Assembly (NCBI RefSeq): GCF_039631355.1
Contig: NZ_JBDIVF010000001.1
Coordinates: 1 to 64,000 of the forward strand
Source: Uliginosibacterium paludis
Lineage (GTDB): Bacteria; Pseudomonadota; Gammaproteobacteria; Burkholderiales; Rhodocyclaceae
DNA: 64,000 nucleotides
Direction of reading: 5' to 3'
Part shown: piece by piece, positions 1 through 10,445 of the stretch
Numbering within the stretch: the stretch's first letter is position 1
Layout: each line of letters begins with the position of its first letter
Program-made: the position numbers and the translations under genes
Notes under the pieces: generated by a model
Database searches by the model: none
Told to the model about the DNA's origin: nothing
Seen by the model: the letters and a program-made list of their open reading frames with translations, nothing else

Positions 1-3000
1 GTCGATCATCCGGTCACAGGCAGCCCGCTGGTGATCTCGCTCTCCAACGGCCAGAGCATCACCATTCCGGTCGGCAGTTCCTCCGCGTCCAGTGCCGCCT
101 ATGCGGTGCGCGCGGACGATGTGTATGCCCAGGGCGACACCGCGCTGAACGTCTCCATCACCGGCACCGCCGGTGGCCAGTACGAGGCGCTCACCACCAC
201 CTCTTCCGTCTCGACCACCGTGTCGGATGACACGGACATCACGACCGTGTCGATCACGGGCTCGGGCAGCGTCAATGAAGGCAGCTCGGCAAGCTATACC
301 GTCTCGCTGACCAGCGTCGCCCAGACCGATGTCACCGTCACCCTCACCTACTCGGGCACGGCCGCCAAGGGCACGGACTTCACCGGCACGACCACGGTCA
401 CGATTCCGGCAGGCAGCAGTTCGGCGAACTTCTCTGTCGCCACGCTTCAGGACAATCTGGCCGAGGGCGCGGAAAATCTGATCGTGGGCATTGCCTCCGC
501 CAACGGGGGCAACTTCGAGCATCTGGTGATTTCAACGACGGCAGGGGCAGTCACGACCACCATCGCTGACGATGACGTCGCTGGCGTGAGTGCCGTGTCG
601 TCCAGCAGCGTGGCAGAAGGCGGCTACAACACCTTCACCGTCACGCTGTCGAACCCGAGCACCAGTGCGGTGACCACCACCCTCGCGCTGAGCTCCAGCG
701 GCAGTTCCGCAGCCAGTATCGGAACCGACACCGGCACGGTCGAGTATTCAACCGACAACGGAAGCTCCTGGAGCACGTATGCCGGAAGCATCTCCGTGCC
801 AGCTGGCAGCACGTCCTTCCTGGTTCGTGTCCAGGCCGTTGCAGACAACACTTACGAAGGCACGGAAACCTACACGCTGACCGCGACTGCCAACAGCGTT
901 TCGGCTTCGGGAGTCGGCAGCATCACGAACGTGAATCATGCGCCGGTCGCAAGCAATGACACAGGCAGCGTGCTTGAAAACGGAACGCTCACCAGCACGG
1001 CCACGAGCAACGTTCTCGCCAATGACAACGACATCGACAGTGGCGACAGCAGATCAGTCACCGCGGTCAGCTTCGGGGGGACTGCAGGCAGCATCGGAAG
1101 CCAGATTGCCGGCACCTATGGCAGCCTCACGCTCAACAGCGATGGCAGCTACACCTACACTGCGAACACCGCTGCTGCTGAAGCACTGGGAGCAGGCGTC
1201 AAGGCGCACGACGTTTTCAGCTACACCATCCAGGACGCATCGGGCGCAAGCGCCACGGCAACACTGGACATCACGGTCACCGGCGTCAATGACGCGCCGA
1301 TCCTGGCTGCCGTGACCCAGGCGACGATTACCGAAATAGACCAGAGCAGCAGCACGACGGACGCGGGTCTGGGCGGCACACTTTCGGCAAGCGATGTCGA
1401 TTCGGCCAGCCTGACCTACGGCATCTCAGGCGGCACTGTGTCCGGCACTACGGTCACCCTGGTCGGCAGCTACGGCACGCTCACGCTCAACACCGCAACC
1501 GGTGCCTACAGCTACGCCAAGAACTCGTCCGCCATCGAAGCACTCGACAGTGGCGAAACCGGCACGGATGCCTTCACCTTCACCGTCAGTGACGGCGATG
1601 GTGCACTCGTGACCCGTCCCTTCACCGTCACCGTGACCGGGGCGGACGACGCGCCGGTGCTGGGCAGCGTCACCAATGCAACGATTGCCGAAGTCGATCA
1701 GAGCAGCAGCACGACCGACACCGGCCTGAGCGGCACCTTGTCCGGCAGCGATGTCGATGTGGAGACCCTGACCTACGGCATCACCGGCGGCACGGTGTCC
1801 GGTACGACCGTGACACTGGTCGGCAGCTACGGCACGCTCACGCTCAACACCGCAACCGGCGCCTACAGCTACGCCAAGAACTCGTCCGCCATCGAAGCAC
1901 TCGACAGCGGCGAGACCGGCACCGACGCCTTCACCTTCACCGTCAGTGACGGCGACGGTGCGCTCGTGACCCGTCCCTTCACCGTCACCGTGACCGGCGC
2001 GGATGACGCGCCGGTGCTGGGCACCGTCACCAATGCCACGATTGCCGAAGTCGATCAGAGCAGCAGCACGACCGACACCGGCCTGAGCGGAACGCTCAGT
2101 GCTTCGGATGTGGATGTCGAGACGCTCACTTACGGCATCTCAGGCGGCACCGTCTCCGGTACGACCGTGACCCTGGTCGGCAGCTACGGCACGCTGACGC
2201 TCAACACCGCGACCGGTGCCTACAGCTACGCGAAGAACTCGTCCGCCATCGAAGCACTCGACAGTGGCGAGACCGGCACGGATGCCTTCACCTTCACCGT
2301 CAGTGACGGCGATGGTGCACTCGTGACCCGTCCCTTCACCGTGACCGTGACCGGGGCGGACGACGCGCCGGTGCTGGGCAGCGTCACCAATGCAACGATT
2401 GCCGAAGTGGATCAGAGCAGCAGCACGACCGACACCGGCCTGACCGGCACATTGTCCGGCAGTGACGTCGACGTGGAGACGCTCACNNNNNNNNNNNNNN
2501 NNNNNNNNNNNNNNNNNNNNNNNNNNNNNNNNNNNNNNNNNNNNNNNNNNNNNNNNNNNNNNNNNNNNNNNNNNNNNNNNNNNNNNNNNNNNNNNNNNNN
2601 NNNNNNNNNNNNNNNNNNNNNNNNNNNNNNNNNNNNNNNNNNNNNNNNNNNNNNNNNNNNNNNNNNNNNNNNNNNNNNNNNNNNNNNNNNNNNNNNNNNN
2701 NNNNNNNNNNNNNNNNNNGACGCGCCGGTGCTGGGCACCGTCACCAATGCCACGATTGCCGAAGTCGATCAGAGCAGCAGCACGACCGACACCGGTCTGA
2801 CCGGCACCTTGTCCGGCAGCGATGTCGACGTGGAAACGCTGACCTACGGCATCTCCGGCGGCACGGTGTCCGGCACCACGGTCACCCTGGTCGGTACCTA
2901 CGGCACGCTCACGCTCAACACCGCGACCGGCGTCTACAGCTACGCGAAGAACTCGTCCGCCATCGAAGCACTCGACAGCGGCGAAACGGGCACCGACGCC

Positions 3001-6000
3001 TTCACCTTCACCGTCAGTGACGGCGATGGCGCGCTCGTGACCCGTCCCTTCACCGTCACCGTCACCGGCGCGGATGACGCGCCAGTGCTTGCGGCGGTTA
3101 CCAATGCCACCATCAAGGAAGTCGATCAGAGCAGCAGCACGACCGACACCGGCCTGAGCGGTACCTTGTCCGGCAGCGATGTCGACGTGGAGACGCTCAC
3201 TTATGGCATCTCCGGCGGCACGGTCTCCGGCACCACGGTCACCCTGGTCGGCAGCTACGGCACGCTCACGCTCAACACCGCGACCGGTTCCTACAGCTAC
3301 GCGAAGAACTCGTCTGCCATCGAAGCACTCGACAGCGGCGAGACCGGCACAGATGCCTTCACCTTCACCGTCAGTGACGGCGACGGTGCGCTCGTGACCC
3401 GCCCCTTCACCGTCACCGTGACCGGCGCGGATGACGCGCCAGTGCTTGCGGCGGTTACCAATGCCACCATCAAGGAAGTCGATCAGAGCAGCAGCACGAC
3501 CGACACCGGCCTGAGCGGTACCTTGTCCGGCAGCGATGTCGACGTGAAGACGCTCACTTATGGCATCTCCGGCGGCACGGTGTCCGGCACCACGGTCACC
3601 TTGGTCGGCAGCTACGGCACGCTCACGCTCAACACCGCGACCGGTGCCTACAGCTACGCCAAGAACTCGTCTGCCATCGAAGCACTCGACAGTGGCGAGA
3701 CCGGCACGGATGCCTTCACCTTCACCGTCAGTGACGGCGACGGTGCGCTCGTGACCCGCCCCTTCACCGTCACCGTGACCGGGGCGGATGACGCGCCGGT
3801 GCTCTCGGCGGTGACCAACGCCACCATCAAGGAAATCGCCCAGAGCAACAGCACGACCGACACCGGCCTGACCGGTACCTTGTCCGCCACAGACGTCGAT
3901 GTGGAAACCCTGACCTACGGCATCTCAGGCGGCACGGTGTCTGGCACCACGGTCACGAAGACCGGTACATACGGCACGCTCACGCTGAACACCACGACCG
4001 GCGCTTATACCTACACCAAGAACACCTCGGCCATCGAAGCACTGGACGGCACGCAAAGCGGCGTCGACAGCTTCACCTTCACGGTAACGGATGGTGACGG
4101 CGCCCTGGTCACGCAAAGCTACAGCGTAACGGTAACCGGTGGGGACGACGCGCCGGTCAACACCATGCCGGCGTCTTACACGACGAAGGAAGACACCTCG
4201 CTTGCCCTGACAGGTCTGTCGGTCAGCGATGTCGATGCCGGCAGCGCAACGATCACGGTCACCCTCGTGGTCAACAACGGCGTCCTGAGTATCAGCGGAG
4301 GCAATGCCAGTATCTCGGGCAGCGGCAGCAATGTGGTCACGCTCACTGGCACGGTTGCTCAGATCAACTCCACGCTGGCAGCAAGCGTCACTTACCAGCC
4401 GGATGGCAACTACAACGGCACGGACAAGCTCACGATGACGAGCAGCGACGGCCGCAACTCTGGCAGCAGCACAACGCTCAGTGACAGTGACAGCATCGCG
4501 ATCACGGTCACGCCGGTGAACGATGCACCGGTGAATACGCTGCCGACCTCGTGGAGTACGACCGAAGACACCTCAGTCAAGCTGAGCGGTCTGTCGGTGA
4601 CTGACGTGGATGCAGCCTCCGGCCCCATGAGCATCACGCTCAGCGTGACAAGTGGCTCGATCGCTGCGAGCTCGACGTCTGCGGTCAGCGTCAGCGGCAG
4701 TGGCAGCAGCACCGTCACGCTGACCGGCACCCTGGCCAGCCTGAACGCCTATCTCGCAGCGAGCAGCACCGTGCCGGTCTATACCCCGGCCAGCAACGCG
4801 ACGGCTGACGTAACGCTGACCATGACCACCAATGACAATGGCAACACGGGTGGTACGGCATTGACGGACACCGACACCCGCACCATCACGATCACGCCGG
4901 TCAATGATGCGGCAATGCTGACGGCGGACAGCGCGACCACCAATGAAGACACGACCGTCAGCGGCAATGTGCTGAGCAACGACACCGATGTGGACAGCAC
5001 GCTCACTGTTGGCAGCTTTACCTGGAACGGCACGACCTATTCAGCCGGCGCAACGGCCACGATCAGTGGCGTAGGCAGCCTCAGGATCGGCAGCAACGGT
5101 GCTTACACCTTCACACCGGCGAGCAACTACAACGGCTCCGTTCCAACAGCCACCTATTCGGTACTGGAAGACGGCTCTGCGTCGGCCTCCTCCACGCTTT
5201 CGCTCGGCATCACGCCGGTGAACGACGCGCCGGTGAACACGGTCAAGACCTTCTCGACCTCGGCACCGACCACGGGCATGACCTACATCTCACTGGGGGG
5301 CATGTCTGTCACCGACGTGGATGCGGGCTCCTCGACCATCACGGTGACCTTCAAGATCAGCTCGACCTATGGAACCCTTGCCGCAACAGGCTCGACAAGC
5401 TACGGCGTCACTTCCAGCACATCGACGACCAGCGGAGTACAGACGCTGACACTGACTGGCACCCTCACCGCCATCAACACCTATCTGGCGCTGACGACCG
5501 GCACGAGCTCAACCGGTAACGGCTTGAGTTTCAGCACCACGTCAGGCAGCACGACCGGCACCGCAGATCTGACCATGACCAGCAGTGATGGCTCGCTGAC
5601 CGACACTGATGTCACGACGATCACGATTGCCGAAACGTCGACCACCGGCAATGCCGACCCGGACACCGGCACGCTCACCGAGGACGCGACGAGCGCGCTG
5701 ACCGGCAATGTGCTCACAAATGACCAGGGCGGCACGAAATCGGTCTCACTGGTGAGCTTCGAAGGGGTGACGCAAACCGTCGGTACGGCTTTCAGCACCA
5801 ACTACGGCACGCTCACGATCACCTCGACCGGCGCCTACACCTACACCGTGAACAATTCGGCAGTGCAATACCTGGCCGCGGGCCAGAGCATTACCGAAAC
5901 CGTTGTCTATCGCGAGACCTACAACGGTGGCACAGACACCTCCACCCTCACCATCACCATCACGGGCGCCAACGATGCGCCGGTAATCAGTGCGACCAGC

Positions 6001-8586
6001 GTCGCGGTGACCGGCACCGAAGACACGTCCTATGTGTTCTCCTGGTCGCAGTTCGGCATCACGGATGTCGATACGTCGAACACGCTCTATGTGCAGGTCA
6101 CGACACTGCCCAGCGACGGCACGCTGCAGTACTACAACGGAAGCGCCTGGGTCTCGGTCACGGCCGGCCAGAACATCTCGAAGAGCGACATCGACTCCGG
6201 CTACTTCCGCTTCGTGCCCGACAGCAACGAGTCGGGGGCCGACATCTACGGCACCTCAGGCACCGGCAACATGAAGAACGATTACGCGTCCTTCACCTTC
6301 AAGGGCTACGACGGCACGACGACCAGCAGCGCGACCGGCACCGTCACCATCGACATCACCCCGGTTGCCGACGATGCCAAGCTCACCGTGGGCGGCGTAT
6401 CCGTCATCGATGGCTCCACGCTGATCGTTACACCGCCGGACAGCAATGGTTTGACCGTGCGGCAGTACACGAGCATCGGCAACATCTCCACTACCACGGT
6501 GGACACGCTTGCCGAAGTGCAGAGCCTGCTGACCCTGCTCGACGCAAACACGGCGAGCTCGACCACGATCTCCACCACGCCGCAGAACTACACCGCCAAC
6601 ACCAACAGCGATCCGAGCGGCATCCCCACCGACGGCGCGACACGGATCACCGGTCTCATCTACCTGGAGGCGGGTCACACCTACACCTTCAGCTCCTACA
6701 TGGATGACACCGCGCTGCTGGTGGTGGGGGGCACGGTGCTGATGGCCAAGCAATACAACAGCTGGGGCAACATCACCGCGACCAGCTACACCGTCACCGT
6801 CAGCGGTTATTACACCATCGACTGGGCGGTCTACAACGGCAACAGCATTGGCGCCTTCAAGCCCTACCTGTCGGTAGACGGCGGCACGGCCAAGGAGCTC
6901 ACCAGCAGCAACTTCCTCATCTACAGCTCGCTCGCAGCCGTTGAGGCGGCAGGTGGCGTACATGACGCCGTCGTAGGCACATCGACCGCCGGCTACTATC
7001 CGGTCAGCAACAGCGGCGTTGAAGACACGGCCATCTCGATCTCGCCGATCACGATCTCGCTCTCAGACAGTGATGGTTCGGAATCCCTCGTCAGCCTGCT
7101 CGCCACCGACCTGCTCGTTGGCACCGTGCTGACCGACGGCACCAACACCTTCACCGCCACCAGTGGCAGCACCTCGGTCAACATCACCAGCTGGAACCTC
7201 AGCACGCTCAAGATCACGCCGCCGGTCAACTTCTACGGCAACTACAGTCTTGATCTGACGCTGACCAGCAAGGAAAACGCCACCGGCGAGCTGGCCACCA
7301 ACTCCACCACGCTGACCATCCCGGTCGCCAACGTTCAGGACGCGCCGGTCTCGGCTAACGACACCGCCAGCGTGGTCGAAGATTCCGGCAGCTATGTGGT
7401 GAGCGGCAATGTCATGAGCAATGACAGCGACCCGGACGGCGACGCCATCACCGTCACGGCGGTCAACCGGCAGTCAGCCCTGCTCGGCACGGATGTTGCC
7501 GGCCTGTATGGCTACTTCCACATCAACGCGGATGGCAGCTACACCTACACGCTGACCAATGACAACGCCCAGGTCAATGCGCTCAACAGCAGTCAGACCC
7601 TGACCGACACGGTGAGCTACACCATCGCGGATGCGAACGGCGGAACGAGTACCAGCACGCTCACGGTCACCATCGTGGGCACTGCCGACACCTACGCGAC
7701 CTCGAACTCGATCACCGGCACACTCGGCGATGACAGCCTCACCGGCACCAGCTCGGCAGACCTGATTCAGAGCCTGGCAGGCAGCGACTATGTCGAAGCG
7801 GGCGCCGGCAACGATGTGGTCCAGACCGGTGACAGCGGCCACAGCGCCACGCAGGCCGAACTCCTCGCCTCCAGCTTCATCACCACGGCTGACGCAAGCA
7901 TGACGGACAGCGCGGGTCTGCTGACCGTCGCAGACAGCACCAACAAGGGCTACGGGGATCTCGTCAATGGCGGCGACGGCAATGACGCCATCATGGCAAG
8001 CGGCAGCGGCAGCCATCTGCTCTATGGCGGCGCAGGCAATGACTATCTGCTGGGCGGATCGGGCAGTGACGCCTTGCGCGGAGGTGCCGGAAACGACCGC
8101 ATCGAAGGCGGCGCGGGAAGCGACGTACTGCGAGGCGACCTCGGGGCAGACGTCTTTGCCTGGTCGCTCAACGACCACGCCAGCACCGCAGGAACCACCG
8201 CAGCCGTCGCCGGAAACATCTATGGCGTGGCAGCGGGCATCCAGCTCTCAGGCACCACCGACATCGTCACCGACTTCAGCAAGGCAGATGGCGATGCCCT
8301 GGATCTGCGCGACCTGCTCAGCGGTGAAAGCCACCTGGGCCTCGACACCGGAAACCTCAACAACTACCTGCACTTCGAAACCACGACGAGCAATGGCGTC
8401 ACCAGTACGGTCGTCCACGTCAGCACGACCGGCGGCTTCACCAATGGCGTTTACGACGCCAGCAAGGAGAACCAGACCATCGTGCTGCAGAACGTGAACC
8501 TGCTCACCGACGGCACCTCGAGCCTGCTCAACGACAACGCGGTAATCCAGGACATGCTGAACAACAAGCGCCTGATCGTCGACTGA
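1..8586 (+). CDS. Giant Calx-beta/VCBS/RTX type I-secreted adhesin (5' end outside window)
   Basis: The reading frame is open from base 1, so the N-terminus lies upstream; the GTG at 31 is not a credible start. Numbering residues from base 1, two Calx-beta-like domains (about 80-310) are followed by a VCBS domain (about 314-430), eight VCBS-like units of 119 residues (about 432-1383), several cadherin-like domains with 'VNDAPVN' linkers, a PA14-like segment (about 2200-2317) and a last VCBS domain. RTX nonapeptides of GGAGND type follow (about 2574-2720). The C-terminus, with 'DIVTDF' and 'DLRDLL' motifs, resembles the T1SS_VCA0849 secretion domain of LapA/FrhA-type adhesins. Inferred role: a calcium-stabilised surface fibre for attachment and biofilm. 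No dedicated exporter is adjacent on the right. A gap of 232 N lies within the repeats, so the protein length is provisional. It could be a very large cell-surface protein other than an adhesin, but the architecture is typical. Confidence 0.9.
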   Translation, partial: VDHPVTGSPLVISLSNGQSITIPVGSSSASSAAYAVRADDVYAQGDTALNVSITGTAGGQYEALTTTSSVSTTVSDDTDITTVSITGSGSVNEGSSASYTVSLTSVAQTDVTVTLTYSGTAAKGTDFTGTTTVTIPAGSSSANFSVATLQDNLAEGAENLIVGIASANGGNFEHLVISTTAGAVTTTIADDDVAGVSAVSSSSVAEGGYNTFTVTLSNPSTSAVTTTLALSSSGSSAASIGTDTGTVEYSTDNGSSWSTYAGSISVPAGSTSFLVRVQAVADNTYEGTETYTLTATANSVSASGVGSITNVNHAPVASNDTGSVLENGTLTSTATSNVLANDNDIDSGDSRSVTAVSFGGTAGSIGSQIAGTYGSLTLNSDGSYTYTANTAAAEALGAGVKAHDVFSYTIQDASGASATATLDITVTGVNDAPILAAVTQATITEIDQSSSTTDAGLGGTLSASDVDSASLTYGISGGTVSGTTVTLVGSYGTLTLNTATGAYSYAKNSSAIEALDSGETGTDAFTFTVSDGDGALVTRPFTVTVTGADDAPVLGSVTNATIAEVDQSSSTTDTGLSGTLSGSDVDVETLTYGITGGTVSGTTVTLVGSYGTLTLNTATGAYSYAKNSSAIEALDSGETGTDAFTFTVSDGDGALVTRPFTVTVTGADDAPVLGTVTNATIAEVDQSSSTTDTGLSGTLSASDVDVETLTYGISGGTVSGTTVTLVGSYGTLTLNTATGAYSYAKNSSAIEALDSGETGTDAFTFTVSDGDGALVTRPFTVTVTGADDAPVLGSVTNATIAEVDQSSSTTDTGLTGTLSGSDVDVETLXXXXXXXXXXXXXXXXXXXXXXXXXXXXXXXXXXXXXXXXXXXXXXXXXXXXXXXXXXXXXXXXXXXXXXXXXXXXXXDAPVLGTVTNATIAEVDQSSSTTDTGLTGTLSGSDVDVETLTYGISGGTVSGTTVTLVGTYGTLTLNTATGVYSYAKNSSAIEALDSGETGTDAFTFTVSDGDGALVTRPFTVTVTGADDAPVLAAVTNATIKEVDQSSSTTDTGLSGTLSGSDVDVETLTYGISGGTVSGTTVTLVGSYGTLTLNTATGSYSYAKNSSAIEALDSGETGTDAFTFTVSDGDGALVTRPFTVTVTGADDAPVLAAVTNATIKEVDQSSSTTDTGLSGTLSGSDVDVKTLTYGISGGTVSGTTVTLVGSYGTLTLNTATGAYSYAKNSSAIEALDSGETGTDAFTFTVSDGDGALVTRPFTVTVTGADDAPVLSAVTNATIKEIAQSNSTTDTGLTGTLSATDVDVETLTYGISGGTVSGTTVTKTGTYGTLTLNTTTGAYTYTKNTSAIEALDGTQSGVDSFTFTVTDGDGALVTQSYSVTVTGGDDAPVNTMPASYTTKEDTSLALTGLSVSDVDAGSATITVTLVVNNGVLSISGGNASISGSGSNVVTLTGTVAQINSTLAASVTYQPDGNYNGTDKLTMTSSDGRNSGSSTTLSDSDSIAITVTPVNDAPVNTLPTSWSTTEDTSVKLSGLSVTDVDAASGPMSITLSVTSGSIAASSTSAVSVSGSGSSTVTLTGTLASLNAYLAASSTVPVYTPASNATADVTLTMTTNDNGNTGGTALTDTDTRTITITPVNDAAMLTADSATTNEDTTVSGNVLSNDTDVDSTLTVGSFTWNGTTYSAGATATISGVGSLRIGSNGAYTFTPASNYNGSVPTATYSVLEDGSASASSTLSLGITPVNDAPVNTVKTFSTSAPTTGMTYISLGGMSVTDVDAGSSTITVTFKISSTYGTLAATGSTSYGVTSSTSTTSGVQTLTLTGTLTAINTYLALTTGTSSTGNGLSFSTTSGSTTGTADLTMTSSDGSLTDTDVTTITIAETSTTGNADPDTGTLTEDATSALTGNVLTNDQGGTKSVSLVSFEGVTQTVGTAFSTNYGTLTITSTGAYTYTVNNSAVQYLAAGQSITETVVYRETYNGGTDTSTLTITITGANDAPVISATSVAVTGTEDTSYVFSWSQFGITDVDTSNTLYVQVTTLPSDGTLQYYNGSAWVSVTAGQNISKSDIDSGYFRFVPDSNESGADIYGTSGTGNMKNDYASFTFKGYDGTTTSSATGTVTIDITPVADDAKLTVGGVSVIDGSTLIVTPPDSNGLTVRQYTSIGNISTTTVDTLAEVQSLLTLLDANTASSTTISTTPQNYTANTNSDPSGIPTDGATRITGLIYLEAGHTYTFSSYMDDTALLVVGGTVLMAKQYNSWGNITATSYTVTVSGYYTIDWAVYNGNSIGAFKPYLSVDGGTAKELTSSNFLIYSSLAAVEAAGGVHDAVVGTSTAGYYPVSNSGVEDTAISISPITISLSDSDGSESLVSLLATDLLVGTVLTDGTNTFTATSGSTSVNITSWNLSTLKITPPVNFYGNYSLDLTLTSKENATGELATNSTTLTIPVANVQDAPVSANDTASVVEDSGSYVVSGNVMSNDSDPDGDAITVTAVNRQSALLGTDVAGLYGYFHINADGSYTYTLTNDNAQVNALNSSQTLTDTVSYTIADANGGTSTSTLTVTIVGTADTYATSNSITGTLGDDSLTGTSSADLIQSLAGSDYVEAGAGNDVVQTGDSGHSATQAELLASSFITTADASMTDSAGLLTVADSTNKGYGDLVNGGDGNDAIMASGSGSHLLYGGAGNDYLLGGSGSDALRGGAGNDRIEGGAGSDVLRGDLGADVFAWSLNDHASTAGTTAAVAGNIYGVAAGIQLSGTTDIVTDFSKADGDALDLRDLLSGESHLGLDTGNLNNYLHFETTTSNGVTSTVVHVSTTGGFTNGVYDASKENQTIVLQNVNLLTDGTSSLLNDNAVIQDMLNNKRLIVD
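1294..4149 (+). repeat. Eight tandem 357-bp VCBS units
   Basis: The codons for the 'DAPVL' linker recur at 1294, 1651, 2008, 2365, 2722, 3079, 3436, 3793 and 4150. The spacing is exactly 357 bp (119 residues) each time. Units 2 to 7 are nearly identical at DNA level, while units 1 and 8 are more diverged, as expected for internal units homogenised by recombination. Unit 4 contains the run of N, and the gap length preserves the period. Confidence 0.95.
2487..2718. other. Assembly gap (232 N)
   Basis: A run of N fills most of the fourth 357-bp unit. The flanks are near-identical repeat copies, so the gap is probably a repeat-collapse artefact. The real number of units may differ from eight. 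Confidence 0.95.
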
Positions 8587-8610
8587 GCGCGACGCGCTTC
8601 ACGCTCCGAA

Positions 8611-8635
8611 GCCCGGCCCGTGCCGGGCTTTTTTT
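8611..8635 (+). terminator. Rho-independent terminator of the adhesin gene
   Basis: A GCCCGGC/GCCGGGC hairpin begins 25 bp after the adhesin stop codon and runs into seven T residues. It ends the adhesin transcript before the small membrane-protein gene. Confidence 0.9.
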
Positions 8636-8862
8636 CATTGCCTGCTGTCAGCGCGGGACGTGTCGGGCAGGCCCGGACCCGAGCGAGTCTGGTCCGCATC
8701 GGGCCGATGACAACGGCGTTCTCCGGGTAATCCCTGAGCTGCATTGCAACAATGCAATCAAGCACTTAACCAGGATCAAAGAAGCCCTTCATCCCCTGTT
8801 CTCCAGGCACTTTCAGGCCTAGGCTGCAGGCAGGAACCCATCAGACCGCTTCTGGAGGAGAC

Positions 8863-9102
8863 ATGATCATGAACGGCGACAAACACGGCGTTTCCCGCAC
8901 GCACAGCCTGGCAGCCAGCTGGTCCGGCTTCTGCCACAACCCGCATGTCCAGACCGAGTTCGCGGCCCTGATCCTTGCGCTCTTCGCCTTCGCCGGCGCC
9001 CTGATCGGCCTGCACATCACACCGATCGTCTGCGCCGCTCTGGCGGTGATTCTCGTCTGCGGCGATTTCGTCGACTGGCTGATCAGCCGCCGCGGGCACT
9101 GA
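8863..9102 (+). CDS. Small two-helix membrane protein
   Basis: This 79-residue protein has a polar N-terminus of about 30 residues and then two closely spaced hydrophobic segments (about 33-52 and 54-73) that should form a membrane hairpin, ending in a basic 'SRRGH' tail. A strong GGAGGAG Shine-Dalgarno sequence at 8854-8860 precedes two possible ATG codons, 8863 and 8869; the second gives better spacing. The gene stands alone between the adhesin terminator and the efflux operon. I do not recognise the family. The strong ribosome site and the clear membrane pattern support a real gene. Confidence 0.6.
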   Translation: MIMNGDKHGVSRTHSLAASWSGFCHNPHVQTEFAALILALFAFAGALIGLHITPIVCAALAVILVCGDFVDWLISRRGH

Positions 9103-9189
9103 GCGGCATCACGGCGTCCATCTGACGCCTTTTCCTGCGCGACAGTCATGTCATGGTGGCTGCCGCGCAGCTCTGCGTCCCCTTTCAGC

Positions 9190-9218
9190 ATCGCCTGCCC
9201 TGAGCGATCCCGTACAAT
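9190..9218 (+). promoter_or_regulatory. Probable promoter of the ABC efflux operon
   Basis: A good -10 hexamer, TACAAT, lies at 9213-9218, but the -35 region 17 bp upstream is weak. Transcription would begin near 9225, which is also an ATG. The message is therefore either leaderless from 9225 or has a leader of about 24 nt ahead of the ATG at 9249. No Shine-Dalgarno sequence is visible before either codon. Confidence 0.45.
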
Positions 9219-9224
9219 CCCGGC

Positions 9225-10445
9225 ATGCCCACTGCCGGACCGATCGCCATGAACCAGGATGCGCTCGAAACCCTCAGGCTCCATCGCAACGCCCCCGTTC
9301 CCCCACGCAATCCCTGGCCGCACCGGCTGCTGATCGGCGTCGCGGCACTGGCCCTGGCAGGCGGCGTGATCTTCATCCAGGCCCGCAAACCGCTTGAAGT
9401 GGAAACCGCCCGGGTGACCACCGCCTGGCCCTCGCAAGGTCTGACGCTCCTGAATGCCACCGGCTATGTGGTGGCCGACACCAAAGCCTCGGTCGCCTCC
9501 AAGGGCACAGGGCGCATCGAATGGCTCGGCGTGCGCGAAGGCAGCATGGTGAAGGCCGGCGAAGTCATCGCCCGCATGGAAAATGCAGACATCCGGGCCC
9601 AGCTGGCACAGCGCGAGGCCAGCATCGAATCGGCGCGGGCGGCGCTCGCGCAGGCCGAAGCGGAGCACATCGATGCCGACTTCAACTTCAAGCGTCAGCA
9701 GGATCTCAAGGCTCAGGGCTTTGTCGCCCAATCGGCAGTGGACGCTGCCCAGAACCGCGCCCGCCAGGCCCTCGCGGCCGTGGCTGCACAGCGGGCTGCC
9801 ATCCGTGCCGCCGAAGCAGCGGCCGCTGAAGTCCGTGTGGCGCTGGACAACACCGTCATCCGCGCGCCTTTCGCAGGCGTGGTGCTGACCAAGCAGGCAG
9901 ACGTCGGCGATGTGGTGACACCGCTGTCGGCCAGCACCAATTCGAAGGCCGCCGTCGTGACCATGGCCGATCTGTCGACGCTCGAGATCGAAGCCGACGT
10001 GTCGGAAACCTCGCTCGCCAGGGCCCGCGTCGACCAGCCGGTGGAGATCCAGCTCGACGCCCTGCCCGGCCTGCGACTCGCCGGCCATGTCTCGCGCATC
10101 GTGCCGACGGTCGACCGCTCTCGTGCAACCGTCAAGTTCAAGATCCGCTTCGATGAAAAGGATGCCCGCGTCCTGCCGGACATGAGTGCGCGCGTGGCCT
10201 TTCTCGAGCGCGTCCTCAAGCCTGAAGAGCGCACGCCCCGCCTCGCCGTGAATCCCGCCGCCCTCGTCGAGGGCCGCGCTTTCGTCCTCTCCGGCGATCT
10301 GGCTGAAGCACGCCAGGTCAGCACGGGCAAGCCGCTGGGCGAGCTGATCGAAATCCGGAGCGGACTCAAGGCCGACGAGCTCGTGATCCTGAAACCTCCG
10401 GCACGACTGGAAACCGGCAGCCGGGTAGTGGAGAAGAAGTCGTGA
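9225..10445 (+). CDS. ABC efflux membrane fusion protein (HlyD/MacA family)
   Basis: A periplasmic adaptor of up to 406 residues. A short cytoplasmic N-terminus is followed by one membrane anchor (about 34-51), a lipoyl-like half with 'VREGSMVKAGEVIARMEN', an alanine-rich coiled-coil hairpin (about 120-205), and the matching lipoyl half with 'IRAPFAGVVLTKQADVGD'. Beta-barrel and membrane-proximal domains complete it. It should link the inner-membrane ABC complex encoded next to it with a TolC-like outer-membrane channel, which is not encoded in this window. An internal ATG at 9249 is an equally likely start. Its stop overlaps the GTG start of the ATPase gene by 4 bp, so the genes are translationally coupled. 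The four-gene order resembles DevBCA or Mac-type exporters. The substrate is unknown. Confidence 0.9.
   Translation: MPTAGPIAMNQDALETLRLHRNAPVPPRNPWPHRLLIGVAALALAGGVIFIQARKPLEVETARVTTAWPSQGLTLLNATGYVVADTKASVASKGTGRIEWLGVREGSMVKAGEVIARMENADIRAQLAQREASIESARAALAQAEAEHIDADFNFKRQQDLKAQGFVAQSAVDAAQNRARQALAAVAAQRAAIRAAEAAAAEVRVALDNTVIRAPFAGVVLTKQADVGDVVTPLSASTNSKAAVVTMADLSTLEIEADVSETSLARARVDQPVEIQLDALPGLRLAGHVSRIVPTVDRSRATVKFKIRFDEKDARVLPDMSARVAFLERVLKPEERTPRLAVNPAALVEGRAFVLSGDLAEARQVSTGKPLGELIEIRSGLKADELVILKPPARLETGSRVVEKKS

Noticed and set aside
1294..4149. CRISPR-like or satellite array
   Set aside because: The 357-bp periodicity is in frame and encodes VCBS domains; there are no unique spacers.
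6256..6963. 235-codon open frame antisense to the adhesin
   Set aside because: Shadow of the adhesin reading frame; no start signal or family pattern.
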